The notes under the pieces were generated by a model that worked only from the letters and a program-made list of their open reading frames with translations, searched no databases and had not been told where the DNA came from. From contig NZ_UFQC01000036.1 in NCBI RefSeq assembly GCF_900496975.1, positions 1 through 64,000 on the forward strand: a stretch of 64,000 bases of DNA, in the 5' to 3' direction. The stretch comes from Achromobacter veterisilvae. Its GTDB lineage: Bacteria > Pseudomonadota > Gammaproteobacteria > Burkholderiales > Burkholderiaceae_B. The translations under genes were made by a program, and so were the position numbers. The stretch's first letter is position 1; each line of letters starts with the position of its first letter. Positions 1 to 11,562 of this stretch are shown one piece after another.

Positions 1-1016
1 GGCGCGCGCCCCGGCGCACCCTGACTCTGCCCACGCTGGCCCGGCGGCTGGACGCCCTGCCGCTGGCGCTGCTGCCCCAGGCGCAGGCCCGCCGCGACTG
101 GCTGGACGACATCGGCTGCCGCACCCTGGCGGACCTGCGCGCCCTGCCGCGCGCCGGCCTGCAGCGGCGCAGCGCGCCCGAACTGCTCCAGGCCCTGGAC
201 GCCGCCTACGGCCAGGCGCCCGAACTCTACCGCTGGATCGAGCCTCCGCCCCAGTTCGCGCGGCGCATCGAACTCACGGACTACGTGGAGCACACCGACG
301 CGGTGCTGGCGGTGGCGCGCCGGCTGGCCGAACAACTGGGCGGCTGGCTGAGCGCCCGGCAACTGGCGGTGCGCCGCGTGGTGCTCAGCATGGAACACGA
401 ACGCGGCCGCCATGCGCGTCCGCCCACCGAGATGGAGCTGGCCCTGGCGCAGCCGGTCTGGCAGGCGCCGCAGATCCTGAACCTGCTGCGGGAAAAACTG
501 GCGCGGTTCACGCTGGAAGCGCCCGTGATCGCCGTTGCATTGCTGGCGCCCGACACGGTGGAACAACCCGCCGCCAGCACCACCCTCTTCCCCGAACCCG
601 GCGGCACCGCCGCCGACCACGCCAGACTGCTGGACCTGCTGGTGGCGCGGCTGGGCCGCGGCCAGGTGCGCCACGCCTGTCCCGTTCCCGACCACCGCCC
701 CGAGGCCGCCAACGCCTGGGGCGACGCGCTGGCCCCCGCCCCGCGGCCCGGGCCGCTGCCCGCCTTGCTGGACCGCCCGTTCTGGCTGCTGGATCCGCCG
801 CTGCCCTTGAAGTTGTCCGGCCACCGTCCGCAATACGGCGGCCAGGCGCTGCGGCTGATGCGCGGCCCCGAACGCATCGAAAGCGGCTGGTGGGACGCCG
901 CCCTGACCGTGCGCGACTACTTCGTCGCCGAGGACGAGGCCGCCGCGCGCTACTGGATCTACCGCGAGCGCGACGCGGAGCACGCCCGCTGGTTCCTGCA
1001 CGGGCTCTACGCCTAG
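1..1016 (+). CDS. imuB: ImuB-like Y-family DNA polymerase homolog, 5' truncated by window edge
   Basis: The reading frame is open from the first bases of the window, so the N-terminal catalytic-like half lies outside. The visible ~337 residues hold a helix-hairpin-helix-like stretch (LDDIGCRTLADLRALPRAGL, about residues 38-57 of the visible part) followed by the C-terminal region typical of ImuB/DinP-like proteins, ending in a YWIYRERD...WFLHGLYA tail. ImuB proteins are catalytically inactive Y-family relatives that bridge the beta clamp, ImuA and DnaE2 in SOS mutagenesis. The stop lies 9 bp before dnaE2, so the two are almost certainly co-transcribed; imuA is expected just upstream of the window. 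The call rests on the C-terminal pattern plus the adjacent dnaE2. Confidence 0.88.
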   Translation, partial: RAPRRTLTLPTLARRLDALPLALLPQAQARRDWLDDIGCRTLADLRALPRAGLQRRSAPELLQALDAAYGQAPELYRWIEPPPQFARRIELTDYVEHTDAVLAVARRLAEQLGGWLSARQLAVRRVVLSMEHERGRHARPPTEMELALAQPVWQAPQILNLLREKLARFTLEAPVIAVALLAPDTVEQPAASTTLFPEPGGTAADHARLLDLLVARLGRGQVRHACPVPDHRPEAANAWGDALAPAPRPGPLPALLDRPFWLLDPPLPLKLSGHRPQYGGQALRLMRGPERIESGWWDAALTVRDYFVAEDEAAARYWIYRERDAEHARWFLHGLYA

Positions 1017-1025
1017 GATCGGTTC

Positions 1026-4247
<3,222 letters not shown>

Positions 4248-4347
4248 CGGCCAGGCCGTCGGCGGGCGCCCGCCACGGCCCCGGTCACAGCGCGTCGCGG
4301 CTGGTCTATCATGGCTTTTTTCGACGCGTTGTTGCAAGGAGCCTTAC

Positions 4348-4731
4348 ATGATCCGCAAGCTGATCCCTTTCCTGCTGGTCGCCAGCCTGACCGCGTGCGC
4401 CAACACCGGCGCGCCGCGTTCGTCCAGCGCGCCGGCCCCCAGCTCCTCCAGCGCGTCGTCCCCGTCCGAGGCCGCTTCCAGCTCATCGTCCGGCATGTCC
4501 AGCGCCTCCGGCTACGGCTACGGAGAAAAGAGCTGCGACGCGGCGGCGCTGCAATCGCAGATCGGCCAGAAAGCCACCCCGTCCGTCATGGAAGACCTGC
4601 GCACGCGCAGCGGCAGCACCACCGCCCGCATGCTGCGCCCGGGCCAATTGGTGACCATGGAATACAACGCCACCCGCCTCAACCTGATCGTCGACGACAA
4701 GGACGTCATGACGGCCATCCGCTGCGGCTGA
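4348..4731 (+). CDS. Small lipoprotein with peptidase-inhibitor I78-like domain
   Basis: The 127-residue product has a lipoprotein signal peptide (MIRKLIPFLLVASLTAC, lipobox LTAC with Cys17), then a Ser/Ala/Pro-rich linker to about residue 50. The C-terminal globular part starts at CDAAALQSQIGQK and ends CG. The pattern IGQ...ARMLRPGQLVTMEYNATRLNLIVDD...IRCG matches the I78 peptidase-inhibitor family, with two cysteines bracketing the domain. It is therefore expected to be lipid-anchored and to inhibit serine peptidases in the periplasm, though many members are untested. An AAGGAG ribosome-binding site precedes the ATG. It is convergent with the LysR gene. Confidence 0.8.
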   Translation: MIRKLIPFLLVASLTACANTGAPRSSSAPAPSSSSASSPSEAASSSSSGMSSASGYGYGEKSCDAAALQSQIGQKATPSVMEDLRTRSGSTTARMLRPGQLVTMEYNATRLNLIVDDKDVMTAIRCG

Positions 4732-4756
4732 CGCCGGAAACGGCCGCCGCCCCGCG

Positions 4757-5722
4757 TTACGCCTCGCGCGGTTTGGCGGCCGGCGGCACGTGGGGCAGGA
4801 ACGCCCCCGCCACCTCGAAGGCGCATTCCTCGCGCGCGATATCGATCACCCGGGAAACCACCGGGTTGACGAGGTTCTTCTTGTGCACGGCGTAGTAGTT
4901 GATGGTGGGCAGGTCCGGCTGCACGTTCAACTGGCACAGCACCCCGCGCTCCACCAGCGGCGCGAAGTACGCGCCCGGCAGGTAACTGATGCCCAGGCCC
5001 AGCATCGTCAACTGCGCCATCATCCCCAGGCTGTTGCAGGTCAGCACGCGCTTGACCGGCAGGCCCTGCTCGGCGAACCACGCGTCGTACAGATGCGACA
5101 GCGCCGAATTGGTGGGCTGGGAAATCACCGGATACGGCGCCAGGTCCTGGGGCGTCAGGCTGGCGGAAAAATCGATGTCCAGGGCCGGGCTGGCCATCCA
5201 GACATTGGTCACCGCGCCCAGATGGGAGCAATCGTACTGATATCCCCAGAACGGTCCCGGCATGATCGCCAGGTCCAGTTCGTCCTGCTCCAGCCGTTCG
5301 TACAGCGTGATGCCGCCATCGATCTCCGGCATCAACTGCACGCGCGGATAGCGCAGGCTGATCTGGTTGATCAGCCCCGCCAGCCAGGTCATGCCGACCA
5401 GTTCCGTCACGCCCAGCCGCACCACGCCTTCGAAACTGGCCGGGTCCGCCATGTTCTGCACGATACGGCTGTTCAGGTCCAGCATCTGGCGCGCAAGCTC
5501 GAACAGCTTGCGGCCCTGCGGGGTCATGATCAGCTTCTTGGCGCGGCGCTCGAACAGCGGCGAGCCGGCAAAGGCCTCCAGTTCACCGACCCGCTTGGCC
5601 ACCGCCGACTGGGTCGTGTGCAGCTTGCGGGAAGACGCGCTGAAGCTGCCCAGTTCGGAGCTCCAGTAAAAAGCCTCTAGCTGTTTGAGGGTGTACATCG
5701 CGGCGGTCGATGCGAAACGCAT
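4757..5722 (-). CDS. LysR-family transcriptional regulator
   Basis: The protein has the N-terminal winged helix-turn-helix of LysR regulators (YTLKQLEAFYWSSELGSFSA...TTQSAVAKRVGELE) and a periplasmic-binding-protein-like effector domain. The ATG at 5722 is chosen because GAGGG lies five bases upstream; the downstream ATG at 5698 gives the more usual family N-terminus and is possible, as is a GTG at 5734. It is the last gene of the minus-strand amino-acid uptake/aminotransferase cluster, 44 bp after the ATPase gene, so it may be co-transcribed and control that cluster. Most LysR genes are divergent from their targets, so this placement is less usual. The effector is unknown. Confidence 0.9.
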   Translation of the reverse strand: MRFASTAAMYTLKQLEAFYWSSELGSFSASSRKLHTTQSAVAKRVGELEAFAGSPLFERRAKKLIMTPQGRKLFELARQMLDLNSRIVQNMADPASFEGVVRLGVTELVGMTWLAGLINQISLRYPRVQLMPEIDGGITLYERLEQDELDLAIMPGPFWGYQYDCSHLGAVTNVWMASPALDIDFSASLTPQDLAPYPVISQPTNSALSHLYDAWFAEQGLPVKRVLTCNSLGMMAQLTMLGLGISYLPGAYFAPLVERGVLCQLNVQPDLPTINYYAVHKKNLVNPVVSRVIDIAREECAFEVAGAFLPHVPPAAKPREA

Positions 5723-5766
5723 GGAAACCCTCACATTACCATCGCCGCCGCATCATCCGCGGCCAC

Positions 5767-6501
5767 TTAGCCGCGCGGATGCAGGATATCAGCCAGGAAG
5801 CGCTGCGCGCGCGGATGCGACGGCGCGCTGAAGAAGCGCTCGGGCGTGTCCATTTCCAGGATCTCGCCGCCGTCCATGAAGACGACCCGGTCGCAGACGT
5901 CGCGCGCGAAACCCATTTCATGGGTCACGCACACCATCGTCATGCCGTCCTTGGCCAGGCCCTTCATCACCTGCAATACCTCCCCGACCATTTCCGGATC
6001 GAGCGCGCTGGTGGGCTCGTCGAACAGCATCACCGGCGGCTGCAGGGCCAGGGCCCGCGCGATCGCCACCCGCTGCTGCTGGCCGCCGGACAGCGATCCC
6101 GGATAGGCATCGATCTTGTGCTCCAGCCCCACCCGCGCCAGCAGGCTGCGCGCCAGTTCCACCGCCTGCTTGCGCGGCTGCTTGCGGATGCTGACCGGCG
6201 CGAAGATGACGTTCTCCAGCACGCTCATGTGCGGAAACAGATTGAACTGCTGGAACACGAAGCCGATCTTCTGGCGCAGCGCGTTCAGGTCGGAACCCTT
6301 CGCGTAGATGTCCGCGCCGTCGATCAGGATGCGCCCCTTCTCGATGGGCTCCAGCCGGTTGATCGTCCGGATCATGGTGGACTTGCCCGAGCCCGACGGG
6401 CCGCACACCACCAGCACTTCGCCGCGCGCCACCGAAAGATCCACGTCCTTCAGCACATGATGCGCGCCGTACCACTTGTTCACTTTTTCTAGATTGATCA
6501 C
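5767..6501 (-). CDS. Polar amino-acid ABC transporter, ATP-binding subunit (GlnQ/HisP type)
   Basis: This 244-residue ABC ATPase has Walker [10 protein letters not shown] (34-42), signature LSGGQQQR, Walker [15 protein letters not shown] and a switch histidine in [10 protein letters not shown]. Length and motif spacing fit the PAAT (polar amino-acid) family. It powers import with the two permeases encoded immediately upstream in the operon (12-bp gap). The substrate cannot be read from the sequence. Confidence 0.93.
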   Translation of the reverse strand: MINLEKVNKWYGAHHVLKDVDLSVARGEVLVVCGPSGSGKSTMIRTINRLEPIEKGRILIDGADIYAKGSDLNALRQKIGFVFQQFNLFPHMSVLENVIFAPVSIRKQPRKQAVELARSLLARVGLEHKIDAYPGSLSGGQQQRVAIARALALQPPVMLFDEPTSALDPEMVGEVLQVMKGLAKDGMTMVCVTHEMGFARDVCDRVVFMDGGEILEMDTPERFFSAPSHPRAQRFLADILHPRG

Positions 6502-6513
6502 TTTGGTTCCTTG

Positions 6514-7203
6514 CTAGGCCATGGCGCGCGAGCGGCGGATGCGCAGGTCCAGCCAGCTCAGGCCGCGGCTCAGGCTGAAGCACACCAGGAAATAGATAAT
6601 GGCCAGGATGCCGAACACCTGCAGCGGCTTGGTCAACACCAGGTTGTTCACCTGATTGGCCGCGAAGGTCAGCTCGTTGACGCTGATGACGTAGCCCAGC
6701 GAGGTCTCCTTGATGGTGGAAACGAACTGGCTCGTCATGCTGGGCAGCACGTTGAACAGCGCCTGCGGCAGCACCACGCGGCGCATCGTGGTCCAGTAGC
6801 CCACGCCGAGCGAACGCGAGGCCTCGATCTGGCCGCGCGGCACCGCCTCGATCCCCGAGCGGATCACTTCCGACAGATAGGCGCTTTCATAGACCACCAG
6901 CGCGAAAATCAGCGTCCAGAAGCCGCTGATCACCTGCCCGGTCAGCTTGGGCACCACGAAATAGGCCCAGAAGATCAGCATCAGCAGCGGCATGCCGCGC
7001 ACCACGTTGACCAGCGCCTTGCTGGCCGCGCGCAGCCAGCCGTAGGGGCTGACGCGGGCCAGCGCGATCAAAAGCGCCAGCGGCAGCGACAGCGCCAGGC
7101 CGCAGGCGGCCAGGATCAGCGTGAGCGCCAGCCCGCCCAGCGGACCGTTGGGATATTGGCCGACCAGCAGCGTGGGCCAGTATTGGGACAGGACGTCAAG
7201 CAC
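6514..7203 (-). CDS. Polar amino-acid ABC transporter permease (second)
   Basis: A 229-residue inner-membrane protein with about five hydrophobic segments and the His/Glu/Gln permease-family pattern. The coupling EAA-like loop reads EASRSLGVGYWTTMRRVVLPQAL, here cited by its core SLGVGYWTTMRRVVLPQA. The start overlaps the end of the first permease gene by 8 bp, indicating translational coupling and a heterodimeric permease pair. Confidence 0.92.
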   Translation of the reverse strand: MLDVLSQYWPTLLVGQYPNGPLGGLALTLILAACGLALSLPLALLIALARVSPYGWLRAASKALVNVVRGMPLLMLIFWAYFVVPKLTGQVISGFWTLIFALVVYESAYLSEVIRSGIEAVPRGQIEASRSLGVGYWTTMRRVVLPQALFNVLPSMTSQFVSTIKETSLGYVISVNELTFAANQVNNLVLTKPLQVFGILAIIYFLVCFSLSRGLSWLDLRIRRSRAMA

Positions 7204-7891
7204 CGTGGTCTCCCCCGTTCAAGCGATAGCGGTCGTAGACGCGCGACCCGATGAGCATAATCAGGAAGGATCCCAGCAGGTACATGATCGTGGCGGCGCC
7301 GAAGGTGGCGAAAGTCCGGTAGGTTTCGTTTTCGATTTCGCGGGCCTGGTAGGTCAGCTCCATCACGCCGATGGCCATCGCCACGCTGGTGTTCTTGAAC
7401 AACAGCAGCGCGCGGCCGACCAGCGGCGGAATGGAAATGCGCAGCGCCTGCGGCACGATCACGAAGCGCATGCATTGCAGATAGCTGGCGCCCAGCGCCC
7501 GCGCCGCCTCGAACTGCGTGCCGGGAATGGCGCGCAGCCCGCTGCGGATGTCCTCCGCGATATAGGCGGCCGACCCCAGCGCCAGCGCGATCGCCGCCAG
7601 CGACATTTCCGCGTTGTGCTGGTAGAGCCACAGGCGAAAGCCCTCCGGCAGCAGCTCCGGCATGCCGAAATACCAGAACAGCACTTGCACCAGCAAAGGC
7701 ACATTGCGGTGGTATTCCACATAGGCGTCGACCAGCCAGCGGCACGGCGCCAGGTTGGTGGCGCGCACCACCACCAGCGTCACCGCGATCGCGAACGCCA
7801 TCACCCAGGCGACCAAGAACAGTTGCACCGTGACCGCCATGCCGCTCAACAGCAACTGGTATTGGGAAGCATCAAGCAGGTCCATGATCAC
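7196..7891 (-). CDS. Polar amino-acid ABC transporter permease (first)
   Basis: A 231-residue integral membrane protein with about five hydrophobic stretches and the EAA-type loop EAARALGASYLQCMRFVIVP. It belongs to the same family as the following permease. It overlaps the upstream substrate-binding-protein gene by 4 bp (7888-7891) and the downstream permease by 8 bp, so all three are translationally linked. Confidence 0.92.
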   Translation of the reverse strand: MIMDLLDASQYQLLLSGMAVTVQLFLVAWVMAFAIAVTLVVVRATNLAPCRWLVDAYVEYHRNVPLLVQVLFWYFGMPELLPEGFRLWLYQHNAEMSLAAIALALGSAAYIAEDIRSGLRAIPGTQFEAARALGASYLQCMRFVIVPQALRISIPPLVGRALLLFKNTSVAMAIGVMELTYQAREIENETYRTFATFGAATIMYLLGSFLIMLIGSRVYDRYRLNGGDHGA

Positions 7892-8709
7892 CCGGCGATC
7901 GGGCCGATCTTGAAGCCGCGCTCCAGCTTGTACGGCGTGTCAGGCCCGAACCACTTGTCGAACAGCTTGACCGCCGCGCCGGAAGCCTCGGCCTCGTCCA
8001 GCGCCTGGTTCACCGTTTCGAGGAAACGGGGCTCCGACTTGCGCACGCCCAGGCCCCACGGCTCGTCGAACACCGACTTGGCGATCACCGTCACGGGCGC
8101 GGTCGGCGGGCTTTGCAGCACCAGGCGCACCAGCACCAGCTCGGAGGCGAACTGCGCGTCCACCTTCTTCTGCTGCAGGGCCAGATAGGTAGCCGAGCTG
8201 TCGCCATAGCCAATGACCTGCGACTTGTCCAGGATGCGCTTGATCTCGCGCTCCGAACTGGAGCCCTTGGTCGCGCCGACGCGGCGGCCGTTCAAGGATT
8301 CGATCGTGTCCAGGCCCGAATCCTTGCGCACCAGCAGCTTCTGCGGGCTGACGTAATAGGCATGGCTGAAAGAGATCTGCTGCGCGCGGTCCGGCGAATA
8401 GCCCAGGTTGGCGGCCAGGATGTCCACGCGTCCTTCGTTCAGTTCCGGCACGCGCGCCGCCACCGACAGGAGCTTGTAGTTGACCTTGACCCCCAGCTTG
8501 TCGGCCACCAGCTTGCAGATGTCCACGTCGTAGCCCACAAGCTGCCGCGTGGCGCCGTCCTGGAAGCTGAACGGCTGCGAAGTGCCCAGCGTGCCGCAAA
8601 TCAGCTCGCCGCGCGCCTTGATATCGTCCACTTGATCGGCCTGGGCGGCGGCGCCCATCGCCAGCGTGGCCAGCCCCAGGCAGGCCGCGAAAAGAGTTTG
8701 GCGTTTCAT
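7888..8709 (-). CDS. Polar amino-acid ABC transporter substrate-binding protein
   Basis: The 273-residue product has a signal peptide (MKRQTLFAACLGLATLAMGA, cleavage expected after AAAQA) and a family-3 solute-binding fold: IKARGELICGT at the mature N-terminus, VGYDVDICKLVADKLG, then GRRVGATKGSS. It should deliver an amino acid or related carboxylate to the two permeases. A GGGG ribosome-binding site lies seven bases before the ATG. A stable UUCG-type hairpin lies between it and the aminotransferase gene and could separate expression levels of the enzyme and transporter halves. Confidence 0.93.
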   Translation of the reverse strand: MKRQTLFAACLGLATLAMGAAAQADQVDDIKARGELICGTLGTSQPFSFQDGATRQLVGYDVDICKLVADKLGVKVNYKLLSVAARVPELNEGRVDILAANLGYSPDRAQQISFSHAYYVSPQKLLVRKDSGLDTIESLNGRRVGATKGSSSEREIKRILDKSQVIGYGDSSATYLALQQKKVDAQFASELVLVRLVLQSPPTAPVTVIAKSVFDEPWGLGVRKSEPRFLETVNQALDEAEASGAAVKLFDKWFGPDTPYKLERGFKIGPIAG

Positions 8710-8749
8710 GGTTGATTCCCCTTATTGTGTGGTGAACGGACTTGGAAAC

Positions 8750-8773
8750 AAGATCCCCCGAAGGGGACGTCTT
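8750..8773 (-). other. Intercistronic UUCG-tetraloop hairpin
   Basis: On the minus-strand transcript, TCCCC and GGGGA pair around a TTCG loop, and an outer TCTT/AAGA pairing extends the stem past a two-base bulge. It sits in the 85-bp gap between the aminotransferase stop (8795) and the substrate-binding-protein start (8709). It has no proper U-tract, so it is more likely an mRNA-stability or partial-termination element than a full terminator. Confidence 0.5.
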
Positions 8774-8794
8774 CATGGAATGTAGGATCCGGCC

Positions 8795-9997
8795 TCAAAC
8801 CAGCTTGGCGCAGGCCTCGCGTATGGCGGCGCATCCCTGCCGGATGTCGTCCAGCGACGCGGCGAACGACAGCCGGAACGTGCCCGGCGCGCCATAGGCG
8901 TGGCCGTCGATCACCGCAACGCCCGCCTCGCGCAGCAGATAGTGCGTCAGGTCGGTATCGGTCGCGATCACGTCGCCGCCCGGCGTCTTCCTGCCCAGCA
9001 GGCCGGAGCAGTCCGGAAACACGTAGAACGCGCCCTGCGGCACGACAATGTCCAGGCCCGGCGTGCCCGACAGTTCCGCAATCGCCAGATCGCGGCGCTG
9101 GCGGAACACCTTGGCGAACTCCGCCACGCAATCCTGCGGGCCCGACAGCGCCTCCAGCGCCGCCGCCTGGCTGACCGACGACGCGCCCGACGTGCTCTGC
9201 GATTGCAGAATGGCCATCGCCTTGATCAGTTCGTCCGGCCCGGCGCCGTAGCCGATGCGCCAGCCCGTCATCGCATAGGCCTTGGACACGCCATTGACCA
9301 CCAGCGTGCGGCTGGCCAGCTCGGGCGCGACCTGCAGCGGATGCACAGTCGGCTCGTCCGTGAAATTCAGGCGCGCGTAAATATCGTCCGTCATCAACCA
9401 CACCTGCGGATGGCGCTTGAGCACCTCCGCCAGCCCGCGCAGCTCGTCGGCAGTGTAGACCGAGCCCGTCGGATTGCTGGGCGCGTTCATCATCAGCCAC
9501 TTGGTGCGCGGCGTGATCGCCCGCTCCAGCGCCTCCGGCGTCACCTTGTAGCCCGTCGCCGGCGTGGTCTCCACCGCCACCGGCACGCCGCCATTGACCA
9601 GCACCATGTCCGGGTACGACACCCAGAACGGAGCCGGGATCAACACTTCATCGCCATCGTTCAGCGTGGCCGCCAGCCCATTGAAAATCACCTGCTTCGC
9701 GCCCGTGCTGACGATGATGCGTCCCACGGGGTACTCCACGCCCGTGGCTTCCAGCAAATGCTGCGCGGCGGCGCGGCGCAGCGCCACCGTGCCCTGGGCC
9801 GGCGGATACTTGGTCTCGCCCCGGTTCATGGCGGCGGTGGCCGCCTGCCGGATGTGCACCGGCGTGGAAAAATCCGGCTCCCCGATCGTCAGATCGATAA
9901 TGCGGCGGCCCTGCTCGCGCAACTCCGCGATGATGGCGCGCGCCGCCACGCTGGGCGACAGCTTGATACGCTTGATGCGGTCGGCGACGATGCTCAT
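8795..9997 (-). CDS. Class I/II pyridoxal-phosphate aminotransferase
   Basis: A 400-residue aspartate-aminotransferase-fold enzyme. It shows the N-terminal pattern LTIGEPDFSTP, the cofactor-binding NAPSNPTGSVY, and the Schiff-base lysine in NGVSKAYAMTGWRIGYGAG. The ATG at 9997 is chosen because it overlaps the RraA-like stop in an ATGA junction (9994-9997); an in-frame start further upstream would intrude into that gene. The enzyme is cytosolic and transfers an amino group from an amino acid to a 2-oxo acid. Its place between an oxo-acid-aldolase-like gene and an amino-acid importer suggests it acts on the imported amino acid. Confidence 0.93.
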   Translation of the reverse strand: MSIVADRIKRIKLSPSVAARAIIAELREQGRRIIDLTIGEPDFSTPVHIRQAATAAMNRGETKYPPAQGTVALRRAAAQHLLEATGVEYPVGRIIVSTGAKQVIFNGLAATLNDGDEVLIPAPFWVSYPDMVLVNGGVPVAVETTPATGYKVTPEALERAITPRTKWLMMNAPSNPTGSVYTADELRGLAEVLKRHPQVWLMTDDIYARLNFTDEPTVHPLQVAPELASRTLVVNGVSKAYAMTGWRIGYGAGPDELIKAMAILQSQSTSGASSVSQAAALEALSGPQDCVAEFAKVFRQRRDLAIAELSGTPGLDIVVPQGAFYVFPDCSGLLGRKTPGGDVIATDTDLTHYLLREAGVAVIDGHAYGAPGTFRLSFAASLDDIRQGCAAIREACAKLV

Positions 9998-10674
9998 TTC
10001 ACGGCCCCCGTCTTCTCGGCGATGGTCTTCTCCAGCCACGGCTTGGTATACGTGCCCGCGCGCAACTTCTCCTTGGCCACGGCCTCGTCCGCCTCCTTCT
10101 TCAGCGCCAGCGCCAGCACCGCCTCGGCGTGCTCGGCCGGGATCACCACCACGCCGTCTGCATCGCCCACCACCACGTCGCCCGGATTGACCACCTGCCC
10201 GCCCACCGACACGGGCACGTTGATTTCGCCGGGGCCGTCCTTGTACGGCCCCTTGTGCGACACGGCACGCGCGAAGCAGCCGAACTGCCCTTGCGCGAAC
10301 ACATCCAGATCGCGCACCGCGCCATCGATCACGAAACCTTCGATGCCACGCGACTGGGCATCCATCATCATCAATTCACCGACCAGCGCATTGCTGGTGT
10401 CGCCCGCGCCGTCCACGACGATCACGTCGCCCGCGCCGCCCAGCGAAATCGCCTTGTGGATCATCAGGTTATCGCCCGGGCGGGTCTTGACGGTGAGCGC
10501 CAGACCGACGGTGCGCTGGTTGCCAGCATGCAGAGGACGGAGCCCGTCCACGCCGTATAGGCGATTCATGCAGTCGCTGATCTGGGCCGAGCCAATGGCG
10601 GCGAAGCCGGCCAGCACGTCGGGGGAGACGGCCGGGGCGGAACGAGGAAGAATGCGGTATCCGATGGGGTTCAT
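9994..10674 (-). CDS. RraA / HMG-CHA aldolase family protein
   Basis: A 226-residue member of the RraA-like fold family, which includes 4-hydroxy-4-methyl-2-oxoglutarate (HMG) and 4-carboxy-4-hydroxy-2-oxoadipate (CHA) aldolases and RNase E regulators. Visible signatures are GDVIVVDG, the conserved GFVIDGAVRD with the Arg-Asp pair that binds substrate and Mg2+ in the aldolases, and GDVVVGDADGVVVIP. True RraA proteins are about 160 residues; this length and the catabolic context favour the aldolase branch. It heads the operon and is translationally coupled to the aminotransferase. The exact substrate is inferred, not shown. Confidence 0.82.
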   Translation of the reverse strand: MNPIGYRILPRSAPAVSPDVLAGFAAIGSAQISDCMNRLYGVDGLRPLHAGNQRTVGLALTVKTRPGDNLMIHKAISLGGAGDVIVVDGAGDTSNALVGELMMMDAQSRGIEGFVIDGAVRDLDVFAQGQFGCFARAVSHKGPYKDGPGEINVPVSVGGQVVNPGDVVVGDADGVVVIPAEHAEAVLALALKKEADEAVAKEKLRAGTYTKPWLEKTIAEKTGAVK

Positions 10675-10781
10675 GAGGAAGTCTGCTGGGTAAATGCGTG
10701 AACGGCGTTAAGCGAACACGCATTACAAGGCCCCGGGCTGCATTCCTCAAAACGATATAAATTCCCAGTCATTCAGGAATT

Positions 10782-10824
10782 TTATTCGTACATTCCGACG
10801 TTAAGGGTTATCCCTTATTCGTAC
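10782..10824. promoter_or_regulatory. 10-bp direct repeats and small palindrome upstream of the aldolase operon
   Basis: The 371-bp gap between the aldolase-like gene and the sigma-factor gene is non-coding. TTATTCGTAC occurs at 10782-10791 and again at 10815-10824, 33 bp apart (about three helical turns). Between them lies the imperfect-loop palindrome TAAGGG-TTAT-CCCTTA (10802-10817). This resembles an operator for a dimeric regulator, possibly the LysR product at the operon's far end. The remainder of the gap, apart from the Fur-like site, shows nothing recognisable. Confidence 0.4.
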
Positions 10825-10996
10825 TGCGGTGTTCCATCCTCGCCTCCGTGGGGGGCTGCGGGCCTGTGCCAGCGCCACCCGTGCCGCTTGCGCGCGCCCG
10901 CGTTTCAGGCCGGGTGACGGACGCCGCGCGGTTTGGAACGAGCCGCCCTGCTCATTCACTGGCGGGGCTGGCGAATCGATGAATCCGGTTGTGTAC

Positions 10997-11015
10997 AATG
11001 AGATCACTTCTCATT
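10997..11015 (+). promoter_or_regulatory. Candidate Fur box before the FecI-like sigma gene
   Basis: A 19-bp palindrome with arms AATGAGA and TCTCATT around TCACT. It ends 30 bp before the sigma-factor ATG. It shares the AATGA/TCATT half-sites of Fur operators but is not a perfect consensus. Iron-responsive repression here is expected for a FecI-type gene. Confidence 0.5.
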
Positions 11016-11045
11016 TGACTATCATCTCTCTCCTATTCTCTCCTC

Positions 11046-11558
11046 ATGCCCGGCCGGAATCCACCTATTACCGATGATTTGGCCGGGCTGTATGTCGAGC
11101 ACAGCACGTGGCTTCAGGGCTGGCTGCGCAGGCGCGTAGGCGACACGTTCGCGGCGGCCGACCTAGCGCAGGACACTTTTCTGAGCCTGCTGGACCGCAA
11201 GACTACGGCAGTCGAGATCCGGGAGCCCCGTCCGTTCCTGGCGACGGTCGCCCGCCGGCTCCTCGCACACCGCCACCGCCGGCAGTTGCTCGAAACGACC
11301 TACCTCGAAGCCCTCGCCCTCCTGCCGGAAGAAGTGGCCCCCTCGCCGGAAGCGCAGCTCATGGCCGTCGAGAGCCTGCAACAGATCGACCGCGTGCTCG
11401 ATGGCCTGCCTCCCAAGGTTCGAGAAGCCTTTCTGCTGGCGCACTTGGTCGAACTGAGCTATGCCGAGATCGCCGAGCGGTTGGGAACTTCGACCAGTTC
11501 GGTAAAACAATATCTGACCCGGGCCAACCGCGAATGCATGTTCGCGCTGGCGGTCTGA
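11046..11558 (+). CDS. FecI-like ECF sigma-70 factor
   Basis: A 170-residue extracytoplasmic-function sigma factor. Region 2 is at LYVEHSTWLQGWLRRR...AAADLAQDTFLSLLD; region 4 is at VREAFLLAHLVELSYAEIAE and the helix-turn-helix GTSTSSVKQYLTRANREC. It should direct RNA polymerase to the adjacent TonB-receptor gene when the receptor signals through the FecR-like protein encoded next (4-bp gap). No good ribosome-binding site is visible before the ATG. Confidence 0.93.
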   Translation: MPGRNPPITDDLAGLYVEHSTWLQGWLRRRVGDTFAAADLAQDTFLSLLDRKTTAVEIREPRPFLATVARRLLAHRHRRQLLETTYLEALALLPEEVAPSPEAQLMAVESLQQIDRVLDGLPPKVREAFLLAHLVELSYAEIAERLGTSTSSVKQYLTRANRECMFALAV

Positions 11559-11562
11559 CGGC

